Virus record (IMG/VR): IMGVR_UViG_3300028666_000059
Span: 1-40,418 of that record
DNA from: a virus
DNA length: 40,418 bases
Reading direction: 5' to 3' (one strand)
The notes under the pieces are model-generated. The model searched no databases, had not been told where the DNA came from, and saw only the letters and a program-made list of their open reading frames with translations. The translations under genes were made by a program, and so were the position numbers. Positions 30,136-37,487 of the stretch are shown piece after piece. Position 1 is the first letter of the stretch, and the number at the start of each line of letters is the position of its first letter.

Positions 30136-31399
30136 AATGCCTAGGGTCATATCGTGGGGGTCCATCGTCGTCCTTTTGCTTTATCGCATCCATTGTATAT
30201 CGTTTACCAAAAGCTGAAAATAATGCATAGCGTAGAGCGTCGACTGCATGATCTGCTGTCTTTATAGGTTCTTCTATGCCTCGAGCTGCTTTCTTTGGAT
30301 CCCATACATACATTTCCATCTCTCTTATCAAATTAGGACAGGCATCCAGAATTTTAAGCTGATGATTGCTAATAAGGTTAGACATGAAAGTAATACCAGG
30401 GAAAACATCGTTCTCAGCTTCAAGGCATCTAATCTTTCGACGTTTGAGTTCAACACTGAAAGACTCAGCACTAGGGTCCAAATACAAGCCGCGTACATTA
30501 TAGCCGTCAATAAAGCGCTCAATATCATCTGCGAACTCACTATTTGTTTTCTGTCTAAAGGTTTTTTTAGGATCCCAATAGTACTCTTTTTCCACCCAGA
30601 ATCTAGGCGTATGCTCTGATCTATATCCGATCATTACTGCCGCGAAAGGGTTTTGAGCTCCGTAGTCAATTCCGACGTAAAACTGTTGAGCACACCCAGG
30701 AGCTCTTGGGATGACATGCGTCTGTCTGTCAAAATCACTGAATATGGCACCTTCTGCTTGGACCCAGAGGCCTTGAATATAGCGTTGATAAAAAAGTCCG
30801 GTGTATTTGGTCTTGAGATCTCGTTTAGTCTTTTCATCAAGCGAAGGATTGTCATCAATCTCGAAATGTAGCCCATATGCATATTCCTTGTCTGGGTTAT
30901 CTAAAAACTGTGTCTTAACCGGATGTACTGGCGAATCGGGGTTGCACGTACCAACCATTTTGCTGTGAGGTTTAGATAGGCGCGTTGTGAGCATATCCAT
31001 GAAGTTAACTGGGATAGTTGTCATCTCATCGACATAAGCAAGGGAGTGGGTATTACCTTGTATTGCACGGACTGCGCTCTCATCGTGCGCTCCCAATGCA
31101 CGGATACGCTTATCTCCCATTAATAGCGTCTGGTTTCCTCGCTGCCATGTACAATATCCCCTCATAAGAGTGTCCGCTATAGGACGAGCTGCGTTAGCTT
31201 CGATAGCGGAGAATGAGTTACCAATCATTATTATGTCGTTGTCTGGGCAGTTGATGGCTAGTTCTATGAAGCGTACGAGAGACGCGTGTGTCTTGCCCGA
31301 ACGAACAGCACCATGCGCTATATTGATCTTTGCGGTAGAGTCTCTTATAAACTCTTTTTGCTTAGGTGATAATGTGAGCTTTTCATCGGAAAATGACAC
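30122..31399 (-). CDS. terL: Terminase large subunit (425 aa)
   Basis: The DNA-packaging motor and nuclease. Residues 30-37 GAVRSGKT are the Walker A loop, SLAYVDEMTT near 119-128 is Walker B with the catalytic Glu125, and GTCNPDSP (150-157) is the coupling motif. The RNase H-like nuclease domain shows FYVGIDYGAQNPFAAVMIG, LYLDPSAES and a C-terminal TADHAVDALRYALF with its metal-binding Asp. The start is GTG 31399. It follows the small subunit by 14 bases, as is normal. Circular permutation of the assembly fits headful packaging. Confidence 0.95.
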   Translation of the reverse strand: MSFSDEKLTLSPKQKEFIRDSTAKINIAHGAVRSGKTHASLVRFIELAINCPDNDIIMIGNSFSAIEANAARPIADTLMRGYCTWQRGNQTLLMGDKRIRALGAHDESAVRAIQGNTHSLAYVDEMTTIPVNFMDMLTTRLSKPHSKMVGTCNPDSPVHPVKTQFLDNPDKEYAYGLHFEIDDNPSLDEKTKRDLKTKYTGLFYQRYIQGLWVQAEGAIFSDFDRQTHVIPRAPGCAQQFYVGIDYGAQNPFAAVMIGYRSEHTPRFWVEKEYYWDPKKTFRQKTNSEFADDIERFIDGYNVRGLYLDPSAESFSVELKRRKIRCLEAENDVFPGITFMSNLISNHQLKILDACPNLIREMEMYVWDPKKAARGIEEPIKTADHAVDALRYALFSAFGKRYTMDAIKQKDDDGPPRYDPRHYGFR

Positions 31400-31413
31400 T
31401 GAACTTTCTCGCC

Positions 31414-31902
31414 TTATTGAGATTTATCGAGATCTGCCTCAGGGAGCTGCTCGGATGCATGTGTCTCATCTGGACTTGTATTCTGCTTTGATGGCCGTTC
31501 AGAGCGCAATAGAGCAATACCGGCAGCAATGTCCTTCATCGCACACTTCACCCCTTCCTGATCATTCTGAATGAGGTTAGGAGGAGCGTACCCTCTTAAG
31601 CGGGCTTTCTCATGGGTGTTAAGTAGAAACATAGCTGCTTTAAGGGATCTGTCCATGTCCTCTTGGCTATCTAGTATGCGATCAATGATACTGTCGGCTT
31701 TGTCAATCTTGTTCTCGTAGTAGTTATTACGTTCGGCATCTAGTGCTTGTTTAATTTCAGGATCTGTTTTAAAAATGTCATACAGCTTAGTATGGCTACA
31801 GTTAAGTTCTTCGCATATTTTATAAACTATCCCGCCACATTTTTTAATAGCCGCAATTATTACATCACGCGGAATTTGAAGCGGCACTCCTGGTGTTCCC
31901 AT
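31414..31902 (-). CDS. terS: Terminase small subunit candidate (162 aa)
   Basis: Located directly before terL. An N-terminal helix-turn-helix (DVIIAAIKKCGGIVYKICEE then HTKLYDIF) precedes a helical oligomerisation region (NNYYENKIDKADSIIDRIL) and a disordered acidic tail. This matches the recognition role of TerS at pac. Residues 13-58 resemble those of the upstream zinc-ribbon/HTH protein, so the two are paralogues. It overlaps that gene by 38 bases. Confidence 0.8.
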   Translation of the reverse strand: MGTPGVPLQIPRDVIIAAIKKCGGIVYKICEELNCSHTKLYDIFKTDPEIKQALDAERNNYYENKIDKADSIIDRILDSQEDMDRSLKAAMFLLNTHEKARLRGYAPPNLIQNDQEGVKCAMKDIAAGIALLRSERPSKQNTSPDETHASEQLPEADLDKSQ

Positions 31903-32251
31903 AATTAACTAGCCCTTTTTCTTTTAATCTTTTTAGGCGTGGTTTCCACGCTTTATTTCGTTCTTCAACTAAAACGGATTGCACCCTTGTGCGTTTTCGG
32001 AAATGCTTTGCCATGGTTTTGGGGCATACTCCAAGTTTCTCATGTATTGCCCTTGAATATCCTTCGCATTCTTTTATTAAGGCTATCATGTCCTCATCAG
32101 GTATTTTGTCGAGAAATGATTTTCTTCGTGTTGAGGTGTATCTATTGCTGCAAATCTTAGAACAAAATGTTGGAAGCTTGGTTCCTCTTTTCTTTTTAGG
32201 AAATCCCTTTTTACATTTAAGACAATAAAATGTTTCGCCATTCCTAACCAT
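31865..32251 (-). CDS. Zinc-ribbon/HTH DNA-binding protein, TerS paralogue (128 aa)
   Basis: A zinc ribbon at the N-terminus (FYCLKCKKGF ... FCSKICSNRY) is followed by an HTH of the TerS type (MIALIKECEGYSRAIHEKLG then KTMAKHF, and VEERNK). The C-terminus is basic. It may be a second packaging-recognition factor or a regulator of the packaging operon. A strong palindrome lies 24 bases before its start. Confidence 0.72.
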   Translation of the reverse strand: MVRNGETFYCLKCKKGFPKKKRGTKLPTFCSKICSNRYTSTRRKSFLDKIPDEDMIALIKECEGYSRAIHEKLGVCPKTMAKHFRKRTRVQSVLVEERNKAWKPRLKRLKEKGLVNYGNTRSAASNSA

Positions 32252-32274
32252 TTTTTCTCTTTTAAATCAGGTTA

Positions 32275-32292
32275 TAATTAAAAGTTTAATTA
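32275..32292. promoter_or_regulatory. Palindromic operator-like site before the terminase operon
   Basis: TAATTAAA, two bases, then TTTAATTA form a perfect 8-bp inverted repeat 24 bases upstream of the zinc-ribbon/HTH gene. It contains a TATAAT-like sequence on the plus side (32273-32278). It is probably an operator or promoter core for the terminase operon and could be bound by the adjacent HTH protein. Confidence 0.5.
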
Positions 32293-32382
32293 CAGTCTAG
32301 TCTTACCATTTCGTTGCTCTGCACGAGATGGTCGAACTTATTCGTTTTTTCGCAATAACCCACTTTTCTTGGTATAAGTCCT

Positions 32383-32592
32383 TTAGGGCTTTTCTTTTGC
32401 CTGGCAGCACGCACATGGTTCGTTGTCTGGTACTAAATCCAAAACCATCCTTTCATTAGCGATAGCATGCCAATCAATTATCCTTCCAGCTACGTAGTCA
32501 AACTCTTCTTTTGAAATGTCGTGATCTTTCATGAGCTTGCAAAGGTGCTCTGCTATGTGAACTACTCGGGCCATATCAATCGTCATCGTCAT
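32383..32592 (-). CDS. Small protein with C-terminal Cys cluster (69 aa)
   Basis: ATG 32592 (or 32586) is preferred over the long upstream extension because it overlaps the preceding stop and gives a compact product. It is helical (ARVVHIAEHLCKLMKDHDIS) and ends NEPCACCQAKEKP, a possible metal site. No family is recognised. Confidence 0.55.
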   Translation of the reverse strand: MTMTIDMARVVHIAEHLCKLMKDHDISKEEFDYVAGRIIDWHAIANERMVLDLVPDNEPCACCQAKEKP

Positions 32593-32824
32593 ATTCCGTA
32601 TCGTTGTAAGAAAATACTTTTTCAGGTCTATGCCAATAGAACACTTTATCTCTTGTAAAGAAGATGTCCCGTTTCGGACAAGTCCACACATTTCTTTTGT
32701 AGTCGTAGTAGCATCTTGGGTATACCGATTTATCGTGGAGATGAATAGTTACAGGGCCGAAGGGAGTTACGAAGCATGCTCGGATTATGTACCCAAGCGT
32801 TTTGAAGGATTCGATTAGTTTCAT
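32576..32824 (-). CDS. Small aromatic protein (82 aa)
   Basis: ATG 32824 is chosen over 32833 because AAAGGAT lies at normal distance from the former. The protein is Tyr/Phe-rich and beta-like (FVTPFGPVTIHLHDKSVYPR then KRDIFFTRDKVFYWHRP) with an acidic end (DTEYDDDD). It is the first gene of the minus-strand late block. Not recognised. Confidence 0.58.
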   Translation of the reverse strand: MKLIESFKTLGYIIRACFVTPFGPVTIHLHDKSVYPRCYYDYKRNVWTCPKRDIFFTRDKVFYWHRPEKVFSYNDTEYDDDD

Positions 32825-32844
32825 GTTGACCATCCTTTAGGTCA

Positions 32845-32876
32845 TAAAAAAGGGAGAGGCTTTTTAAACCACTCCC
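32845..32876 (-). terminator. Minus-strand rho-independent terminator
   Basis: GGGAGTGG/CCTCTCCC (32876-32869 with 32859-32852) forms an 8-bp stem with one mismatch and is followed on the minus strand by TTTTTTATG. No minus-strand gene is known immediately upstream, so it ends a non-coding or leader transcript from the 32.9-33.2 kb region. Confidence 0.72.
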
Positions 32877-33224
32877 CTGAGTTCTTAACCCAGTTGTCTG
32901 GGGTAAGCGTAAAAAAACACATACTTTGTATTAATTACTTTAGGCTAAAAACATAATAAAGTTAAGCGTAAAAATTTTTTTAATTTTCAATAGATGATTT
33001 TTTTCTATAGAGGCGAAAAGAAATAAGATCGAATGTGCTAGGAAAATATTTATTGGGAGGAGTAATTTTTCCTTCATAAAAGAAAAGAGACCGAGTTCGT
33101 CGCTCGGTCTCTGGGTATCAACAAACTTTCAACCGGCAGGAAGAAAATTCGCACTAAAGATGTCGAATAAAGTACTCCAAGATGGATTTACTGAAAATAG
33201 TAAATAAAAATTGAAAAGTTGATG
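32877..33224. other. Non-coding AT-rich control region
   Basis: No convincing gene is seen. The region holds a hairpin TTAACCCAG/CTGGGGTAA (32885-32893 with 32898-32906, one mismatch), two direct repeats TAAGCGTAAAAA (32904-32915 and 32963-32974), T-rich and A-rich tracts, and a minus-strand terminator at 33077-33112. It separates the late minus block from the replication operon and probably contains the main early promoter. Confidence 0.55.
33077..33112 (-). terminator. Strong minus-strand terminator in the control region
   Basis: AGAGACCGAG and CTCGGTCTCT form a perfect 10-bp stem with a seven-base loop (33086-33112). On the minus strand TTTCTTTTAT follows. It faces the replication gene's upstream region, where no minus-strand gene is seen, and could stop antisense transcription or end a small RNA. 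Confidence 0.78.
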
Positions 33225-33247
33225 CCTCCAAAACTTGACGATGGAGG
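33225..33247 (+). promoter_or_regulatory. Hairpin that hides the replication gene's ribosome binding site
   Basis: CCTCCA (33225-33230) pairs perfectly with TGGAGG (33242-33247), an 11-base loop between. TGGAGG contains the GGAGG Shine-Dalgarno of the replication gene starting at 33253. The hairpin would limit translation of the initiator protein. Confidence 0.55.
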
Positions 33248-33252
33248 TCCAT

Positions 33253-34173
33253 ATGTCTGTTCTAAGGGTGCGCAAATCAGAAAATTTCGTTTCAATCGAT
33301 AAAAGATTCCTGGAAGATCCAAACCTTTCTCTGAAATTGAAAGGCTTCTTGGCTTATTGCCTATCTAAGCCCAATGACTGGGAATTTTATGTTCGTCAAA
33401 TGGCCTCTGTTCTCAAAGAAAGTAAAACCGCTCTCTATTCTGTAATCAATGAAGGCATTCAATTTGGATACATCATTCGATCTGAACAAAGAATCGAGAA
33501 TGGTAGATTTAGTGGTTGTGATTATGAAATTTTTGAACTTCCGCAAATTAAAAATATTTCTACCGTGTCTCAAAACCCGGACGCGGATGTTCAGGAACCG
33601 GAAAACGTGCAACTACTAAAGAATTACTGTACTAAGAATGACTTAACTAAGAATAACTGTAATGTCGAACGTCCTAAAAGTCCGATCGACGACACCCCTT
33701 CCACTACCTCTCAGTCAGAAAAAGAAAACGCATCTAGATATCTGTTCTCAAAGAAAAAGGAAGTTTACGAAATGACTACTGTTCCGGATTTTTCTAAGTG
33801 GAACATTGCTATGGATCGTCTGAACCGAATTGATAAACGCTCTTGGGAGGAAATAAAACAAATGATCGACTGGGTCTTCGACCATGACTTTTGGTGTAAG
33901 AACATTCAATGCCCTTCTACTCTGCGAAAACAGTGGGATAAAATCATGATGCAGCGTGTCGCTACCCCCATCGTTTCCATGAATGTATCTAAGAACATTT
34001 CCTTGTTTGAAAAATTTCGCGAAGGATTAGCTAGCAAAGGGTTACAAAATTATATAAAAATTGAAGGGAAATATCTCGTAGCTCGTGGGAAAGATTACTC
34101 CCTAGCAATGAATCCCAGTGAGCTTTGGAGAAGCGTCTGTGAAACTTTTAACGTAGAGTTTGTGCCCGCATGA
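33253..34173 (+). CDS. Replication initiation protein, lambda-O-like layout (306 aa)
   Basis: The N-terminal domain (about 1-105) resembles the winged-helix domain of phage replication initiators, with FLEDPNLSLKLKGFLAYCLS and a helix-turn-helix near VLKESKTALYSVINEG. A disordered linker (110-165) contains the iteron-like repeats in its DNA. A C-terminal domain has EVYEMTTVPDFSKW and WEEIKQMIDWVFDHDFWCKN, as in helicase-loading proteins. The ATG at 33253 has GGAGGT four bases upstream. It starts the replication operon. Confidence 0.78.
   Translation: MSVLRVRKSENFVSIDKRFLEDPNLSLKLKGFLAYCLSKPNDWEFYVRQMASVLKESKTALYSVINEGIQFGYIIRSEQRIENGRFSGCDYEIFELPQIKNISTVSQNPDADVQEPENVQLLKNYCTKNDLTKNNCNVERPKSPIDDTPSTTSQSEKENASRYLFSKKKEVYEMTTVPDFSKWNIAMDRLNRIDKRSWEEIKQMIDWVFDHDFWCKNIQCPSTLRKQWDKIMMQRVATPIVSMNVSKNISLFEKFREGLASKGLQNYIKIEGKYLVARGKDYSLAMNPSELWRSVCETFNVEFVPA
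33615..33660. repeat. Three iteron-like repeats, candidate origin of replication
   Basis: Three tandem 15-16-bp copies occur inside the initiator gene: ACTAAAGAATTACTGT (33615-33630), ACTAAGAATGACTTA (33631-33645) and ACTAAGAATAACTGT (33646-33660). They lie in the part coding for the flexible linker, the same place as the lambda origin in gene O. AT-rich DNA flanks them. Confidence 0.55.
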
Positions 34174-34274
34174 CTGACTTTTTTTACTTCCTCATCCTCG
34201 GTTGCATCATCGGCCTCTTCATCACATTCATCTTGTTCTTCGATGATAAGAAAGGTCCTCCATCATGCCCCTGA
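34170..34274 (+). CDS. Tiny membrane protein (34 aa)
   Basis: ATG 34170 overlaps the initiator stop (ATGA). Nearly the whole product is one membrane segment (FYFLILGCIIGLFITFILFF) followed by DDKKGPP. It overlaps the rusA start by ten bases. Small membrane proteins of this kind are found in several places in the genome; function unknown. Confidence 0.55.
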   Translation: MTDFFYFLILGCIIGLFITFILFFDDKKGPPSCP

Positions 34275-34672
34275 AACATGAGATCACTGTCGACATGAAA
34301 GCCTTCCCATGGTCAGCCCCTATAGTTACTAGATTCGGGGCTTATGACACTAGATCTAACAAAAAGAATGCTTTGAAGTGGCTCATCAAAACGGCTTGGG
34401 ACAAACAAATGATCACAAGTCCTGTCGAGATATGCCTCTATTTCGCGTTTAAACCCTATAAATCCTGCGCAAAATCAAAAATCAATGCCATGGTAGCGGG
34501 TGGTATTAAACATGCAGTTAAACCCGATTTAGACAACCTTTTTAAGGCTACTGCCGATTGCCTCAAAGGAATAGTGATCTTGGACGATAATCAGGTGTTT
34601 AAAATAAGTGCTGAGAAATATTACGCAGAATCCGATCATATCAAAATAATTGTTATAGACCATGGAGTCTGA
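34265..34672 (+). CDS. rusA: RusA-family Holliday junction resolvase (135 aa)
   Basis: RusA cuts four-way DNA junctions made during replication and recombination. The family signature is complete: [19 protein letters not shown] with Asp88 and Asp90-Asn91, and ILDDNQV with Asp107/Asp108, which form the metal site. A basic segment ([13 protein letters not shown]) precedes it. Length is normal. It resolves branched DNA before packaging and works with the ERF and YqaJ recombination genes. Confidence 0.9.
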   Translation: MPLKHEITVDMKAFPWSAPIVTRFGAYDTRSNKKNALKWLIKTAWDKQMITSPVEICLYFAFKPYKSCAKSKINAMVAGGIKHAVKPDLDNLFKATADCLKGIVILDDNQVFKISAEKYYAESDHIKIIVIDHGV

Positions 34673-34673
34673 A

Positions 34674-34811
34674 ATGCCACTTTCCAAGGGTAAGAGTAAG
34701 AAAGCTATCAGTTCAAATATTCGTACTGAGATGGAAGAAGGAAAGCCCCAAAAACAAGCTGTGGCGATCGCGATGAGCGTTGCAGGCAAGTCTAAAAAGA
34801 AAAAGAAATAA
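34674..34811 (+). CDS. Small basic phage protein (45 aa)
   Basis: ATG 34674 follows GGAG at good distance, two bases after the rusA stop. The sequence [20 protein letters not shown] followed by [18 protein letters not shown] and a lysine tail belongs to a widespread class of tiny phage proteins. Biochemical role unknown; the charge suggests nucleic acid binding. Confidence 0.72.
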   Translation: MPLSKGKSKKAISSNIRTEMEEGKPQKQAVAIAMSVAGKSKKKKK

Positions 34812-34829
34812 CTAAAATTTAGGTAGGTT

Positions 34830-34955
34830 ATGGCGAAGAAGAAAGAACACATGAAGCACGAAAAGAAAGAAATGCATCATGAGAAACAAGAAAAGAAACA
34901 TCACCACAAAGATGGCAAAGAGAAAGCAGTAAAAGCTAAAATGGGCAAGTGCTAG
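34830..34955 (+). CDS. Tiny Lys/His-rich protein (41 aa)
   Basis: ATG 34830 follows AGGTAGG. The product is about 40% Lys plus seven His (EKKEMHHEKQEKKHHHKDG), and ends in a single Cys. The composition suggests metal or nucleic-acid binding. No family is recognised. Confidence 0.6.
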   Translation: MAKKKEHMKHEKKEMHHEKQEKKHHHKDGKEKAVKAKMGKC

Positions 34956-34957
34956 TT

Positions 34958-35083
34958 GTGAATAAGCTCATCAAAAAAGACAAAGCTAAGATCGACAAGA
35001 TGATGAACACTCTAATCAAGAAAGATATCCCAAGAGATAAGAAGCTTGAAGAGTGTTCTAAGATGAAGAAGAAAAAGCGTTAG
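34958..35083 (+). CDS. Tiny Lys-rich protein (41 aa)
   Basis: A GTG at 34958 lies two bases after the previous stop (the Shine-Dalgarno is weak). The product is Lys-rich (VNKLIKKDKAKIDKMMNTLI), with a KKKKR end. It overlaps the YqaJ stop by four bases. It may help condense or shield DNA, but that is speculation. Confidence 0.5.
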   Translation: MNKLIKKDKAKIDKMMNTLIKKDIPRDKKLEECSKMKKKKR

Positions 35084-35919
35084 CCTATTTTCCAATAAGT
35101 AGTCGCTTGCTTTCTGTATCTCTCTAAGTCTACCCCTCTAATCTCGGGAATCTTGGAATAATCCACCGTCCCCTTTCTGCTGCATTGGGTAAGACTTAAT
35201 CCACACCCTTTCGCAGGTCTACCATTCGTATACCTTAGCATTTCTTCTTTGATTAGTTCTTTCTCAGCTTCAGCCGCACATGCTCTCTGCCATCTATCAA
35301 CTAAGAGTTCCCATTCTGGATCTTGCACTTCCATGATCTCCTCAACGGATTGATAACCCTCCGGGGGTGTCCGATCCATGATGTTCTTCCAGAAGCTATA
35401 GGATTTACTTGTAGCCTCTTCCATGAATGCCATATCCCTTTTAACTTCTATCATAGTCGTGTCAACTATCTCGTCATCTAAGGCAAAGCAACTGAAATAC
35501 ATTGCGCGGTCAATGCTAAGCACCTCCATTTGTTGTTGGATCTGGCTTAGGTAGTAGACTGGTATGATCCCCTGGTTTGCTTGCTCATGACGCTCTTTGC
35601 TGTTGCATTTGATCTCTAGGATTAGGGACCTTGCATCATCCAAACCGTCAGGAGTGGCTGTTTGCCAGAAACGATCTGGATGAGCAAAGGTTTCACATTC
35701 ATTCATTTTTATGCCTGTCTTCTCACAGAATATCTCACGCGCTCTAGGCTCTAATCTATTACCTCGATCCATAGCTTTGGAGTAGAAATGACTTTTGCCA
35801 TGGACTTTTTCGTCATAGAGCTGGTGGATATTCTTAAAGGGACTAATGCCTAGGATAGGGGCGAGATCAGATGCTCCAATGGTGGTCTTCCTAGCCTCTA
35901 ATTGCTCAAGCGTTAGCAT
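35080..35919 (-). CDS. YqaJ-type recombination exonuclease (279 aa)
   Basis: A lambda-exonuclease-like enzyme that resects double-strand ends so the ERF protein can anneal the single strands. Motifs: IGASDLAPILGISPFKN (14-30), MDRGNRLEPRAREIF with Glu57, the catalytic PDG...LEIKC with Asp91, Glu102 and Lys104, and YYLSQIQQQMEV (122-133). Full length. The start overlaps the preceding gene's stop. It is in one operon with the ERF gene. Confidence 0.9.
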   Translation of the reverse strand: MLTLEQLEARKTTIGASDLAPILGISPFKNIHQLYDEKVHGKSHFYSKAMDRGNRLEPRAREIFCEKTGIKMNECETFAHPDRFWQTATPDGLDDARSLILEIKCNSKERHEQANQGIIPVYYLSQIQQQMEVLSIDRAMYFSCFALDDEIVDTTMIEVKRDMAFMEEATSKSYSFWKNIMDRTPPEGYQSVEEIMEVQDPEWELLVDRWQRACAAEAEKELIKEEMLRYTNGRPAKGCGLSLTQCSRKGTVDYSKIPEIRGVDLERYRKQATTYWKIG

Positions 35920-36068
35920 ACTTCCTCCTCGCCATCCAACTGTCCAGGATTCCCAGATAGTTCAATGTATTCTTCGTATAGGTTGGATTCTTCGATCTTT
36001 TTCAATCTATCATCCTCATGGTCATCTTCTAGTTTTTGATACCAGCTATCGAAATTAAACTGTTGCAT
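35913..36068 (-). CDS. Small acidic protein between ERF and exonuclease (51 aa)
   Basis: ATG 36068 follows AGGAAGAA and overlaps the ERF stop by 14 bases. Its stop overlaps the exonuclease start. The product is strongly acidic (WYQKLEDDHEDDRLKKIEES, and DGEEEVC at the end). It could be a small partner of the recombination proteins or a DNA mimic. Confidence 0.65.
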   Translation of the reverse strand: MQQFNFDSWYQKLEDDHEDDRLKKIEESNLYEEYIELSGNPGQLDGEEEVC

Positions 36069-36672
36069 AGTTCTTCCTCTTGAGTTGGTCGATCACTGCT
36101 GTTGCGTTCATTTTAGATATGCGAGCGATGGAGTCTACTTTCTGCTCTTTGCAAATCTGCTCTTCTAAGTATTCATCACCATTGATCATGAGAGTAATGT
36201 ATTTAGCTTGTGCTTCGGATAGGTAGCCAGCGTCAGTTTGTGTTGAAGGCTCTGCATTACGAGCTGTGTTCTTAGACACAGGTCTAATTTCTTGTGTAGT
36301 ATTGCCATCATCTTCTTCTTCACATGCCGAAAGACAGAGTATAGCAGCATAAGCAAATCTTCTCGCGTACGTAATAGACGATCCTAATTGTTGGTCGTTC
36401 TTGCCTGCTCTCATCACTAAGAAATCAGATTCAATGAACTCTCCAGAGATGTGTGCAAGTCTTGTAATTACCACCATATCTCCTTCTGGCTGGGATTTTA
36501 ATATCTGTAGTACTGACATGCCATGCTTGTTGAGATAAGGCATCGTAGCCCTTTGCATTGCGTTTAGCGTGGCATACTTGCTCTTAAAGTGAGGATTGGC
36601 TTTGTCAAATACCACCGGCTCGAATTCTGCCTGAGCTTTTACCAATGCCTCGTATATTTTCTGGTTCTCCAT
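36055..36672 (-). CDS. erf: ERF-family single-strand annealing protein (205 aa)
   Basis: ERF proteins anneal complementary DNA strands in phage recombination. The N-terminal family signature is clear: ALVKAQAEFEPVVFDKANPH, FKSKYATLNAMQRATMPYLN and GMSVLQIL. The central domain has a SSITYARRFAYAAILCLSA segment. The C-terminal part is variable. First gene of the leftward recombination operon, directly downstream of the divergent control region. Confidence 0.9.
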   Translation of the reverse strand: MENQKIYEALVKAQAEFEPVVFDKANPHFKSKYATLNAMQRATMPYLNKHGMSVLQILKSQPEGDMVVITRLAHISGEFIESDFLVMRAGKNDQQLGSSITYARRFAYAAILCLSACEEEDDGNTTQEIRPVSKNTARNAEPSTQTDAGYLSEAQAKYITLMINGDEYLEEQICKEQKVDSIARISKMNATAVIDQLKRKNYATV

Positions 36673-36824
36673 TTGTACTCTCCTGTTAGTAGTTATGGGT
36701 CTTGTCTAAAGCTTACCACTGTTGTGTGTTTGTTGTATATCTTTTGTGTTTGTGTAAGGCGTAAATATCTTTCTTGTATAATTTTCGTAAGCTTTTATAC
36801 TAAGTTTAGGACAAATGAGGGATT
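36673..36824. promoter_or_regulatory. Divergent early control region
   Basis: About 150 bases between the leftward ERF gene and the rightward Cro-like gene. They are T/G-rich on the plus strand and include a TAAGGCGTAAAT (36754-36765), similar to the TAAGCGTAAAAA repeats at 32.9 kb. The plus promoter (36774-36801) is described separately. A TATACA on the minus strand near 36738 is a possible -10 for the ERF operon. Confidence 0.55.
36774..36801 (+). promoter_or_regulatory. Sigma70-type promoter for the Cro-like operon
   Basis: TTGTAT (36774-36779) and TATACT (36796-36801) are separated by 16 bases and lie 23 bases before the Cro-like ATG, which has a TGAGGG Shine-Dalgarno. The match to the -35/-10 pattern is good. 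Confidence 0.62.
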
Positions 36825-37019
36825 ATGGAATTAAAGGAATTTTTAGATAGTAAAGATATTTCAGTGTTAGAGTTCGCAGAAAGGATCGCAGTATCTCCTC
36901 CTACTGTCTATGACTGGATCAATAAAAAATCGAGAATCAGCCGGAAAAATGCTAAGCAAGTTGAGGATTTCACTGAAGGCGCTGTTACTGCTATATCTAT
37001 GAGGCGAAGGAATGGTTAA
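36825..37019 (+). CDS. Cro-like DNA-binding regulator (64 aa)
   Basis: A single helix-turn-helix domain: FLDSKDISVLEFAERIAVSP then TVYDWINKKSRISR. The tail EDFTEGAVTA matches the dimerisation end of YdaS/Cro-like proteins. It probably represses the divergent control region next to it. No CI-like repressor or integrase accompanies it, so a full lysogeny switch is not evident. Confidence 0.82.
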   Translation: MELKEFLDSKDISVLEFAERIAVSPPTVYDWINKKSRISRKNAKQVEDFTEGAVTAISMRRRNG

Positions 37020-37389
37020 TAGACTAAAAAGAGGAACTCACCTCGTGTGTTATGACTTCGATGGCAATGACATTTCTGTGGAAGCCTGGAATGATTTGAT
37101 GAGTCTTTCCGAAGTCACTGACTGTAGAATATTGGCCAATGGTGAGATTGGTAAATTTTGGATTAGTACGGTTTGGCTTGGAGTAAATCTTAACTATGGC
37201 GAGGGTCCTCCTCTAATATTTGAGACGATGATCTTTGGTAGAGACGAGGAAGGGATAGATTATGATGATCTTTATATGCAGCGCTATTCAACTAAAGAAG
37301 ACGCTATAAAATGGCACTCAGTATTGGTAGAGAAACTAAAAGAAGGAACACCTTCTGATAAATTACCGCACATGGAGTCATCATCATGA
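37012..37389 (+). CDS. Conserved small phage protein (125 aa)
   Basis: Overlaps the Cro-like gene by eight bases. It carries segments seen in a common phage protein of unknown role: KFWISTVWLGVNLNYGEGPP, LIFETMIFG and MQRYSTKEDAIKWH. It is probably soluble and alpha/beta. Co-expression with the regulator suggests an early function. Confidence 0.75.
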   Translation: MVNRLKRGTHLVCYDFDGNDISVEAWNDLMSLSEVTDCRILANGEIGKFWISTVWLGVNLNYGEGPPLIFETMIFGRDEEGIDYDDLYMQRYSTKEDAIKWHSVLVEKLKEGTPSDKLPHMESSS

Positions 37390-37487
37390 CCATTGAAGAC
37401 ATACTCTACTACGTCATATTACTAGTGATAGGCTCAATTGCCTTATGTCTAATAGTTAAGTTCATAGTCCCCTATTTCTCCTCATGA
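37386..37487 (+). CDS. Tiny membrane protein (33 aa)
   Basis: The ATG overlaps the previous stop (ATGA). Most of the protein is one membrane segment (YYVILLVIGSIALCLIVKFI). The TGA overlaps the next gene start. No Shine-Dalgarno of its own is seen, so it would rely on coupled translation. Confidence 0.52.
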   Translation: MTIEDILYYVILLVIGSIALCLIVKFIVPYFSS

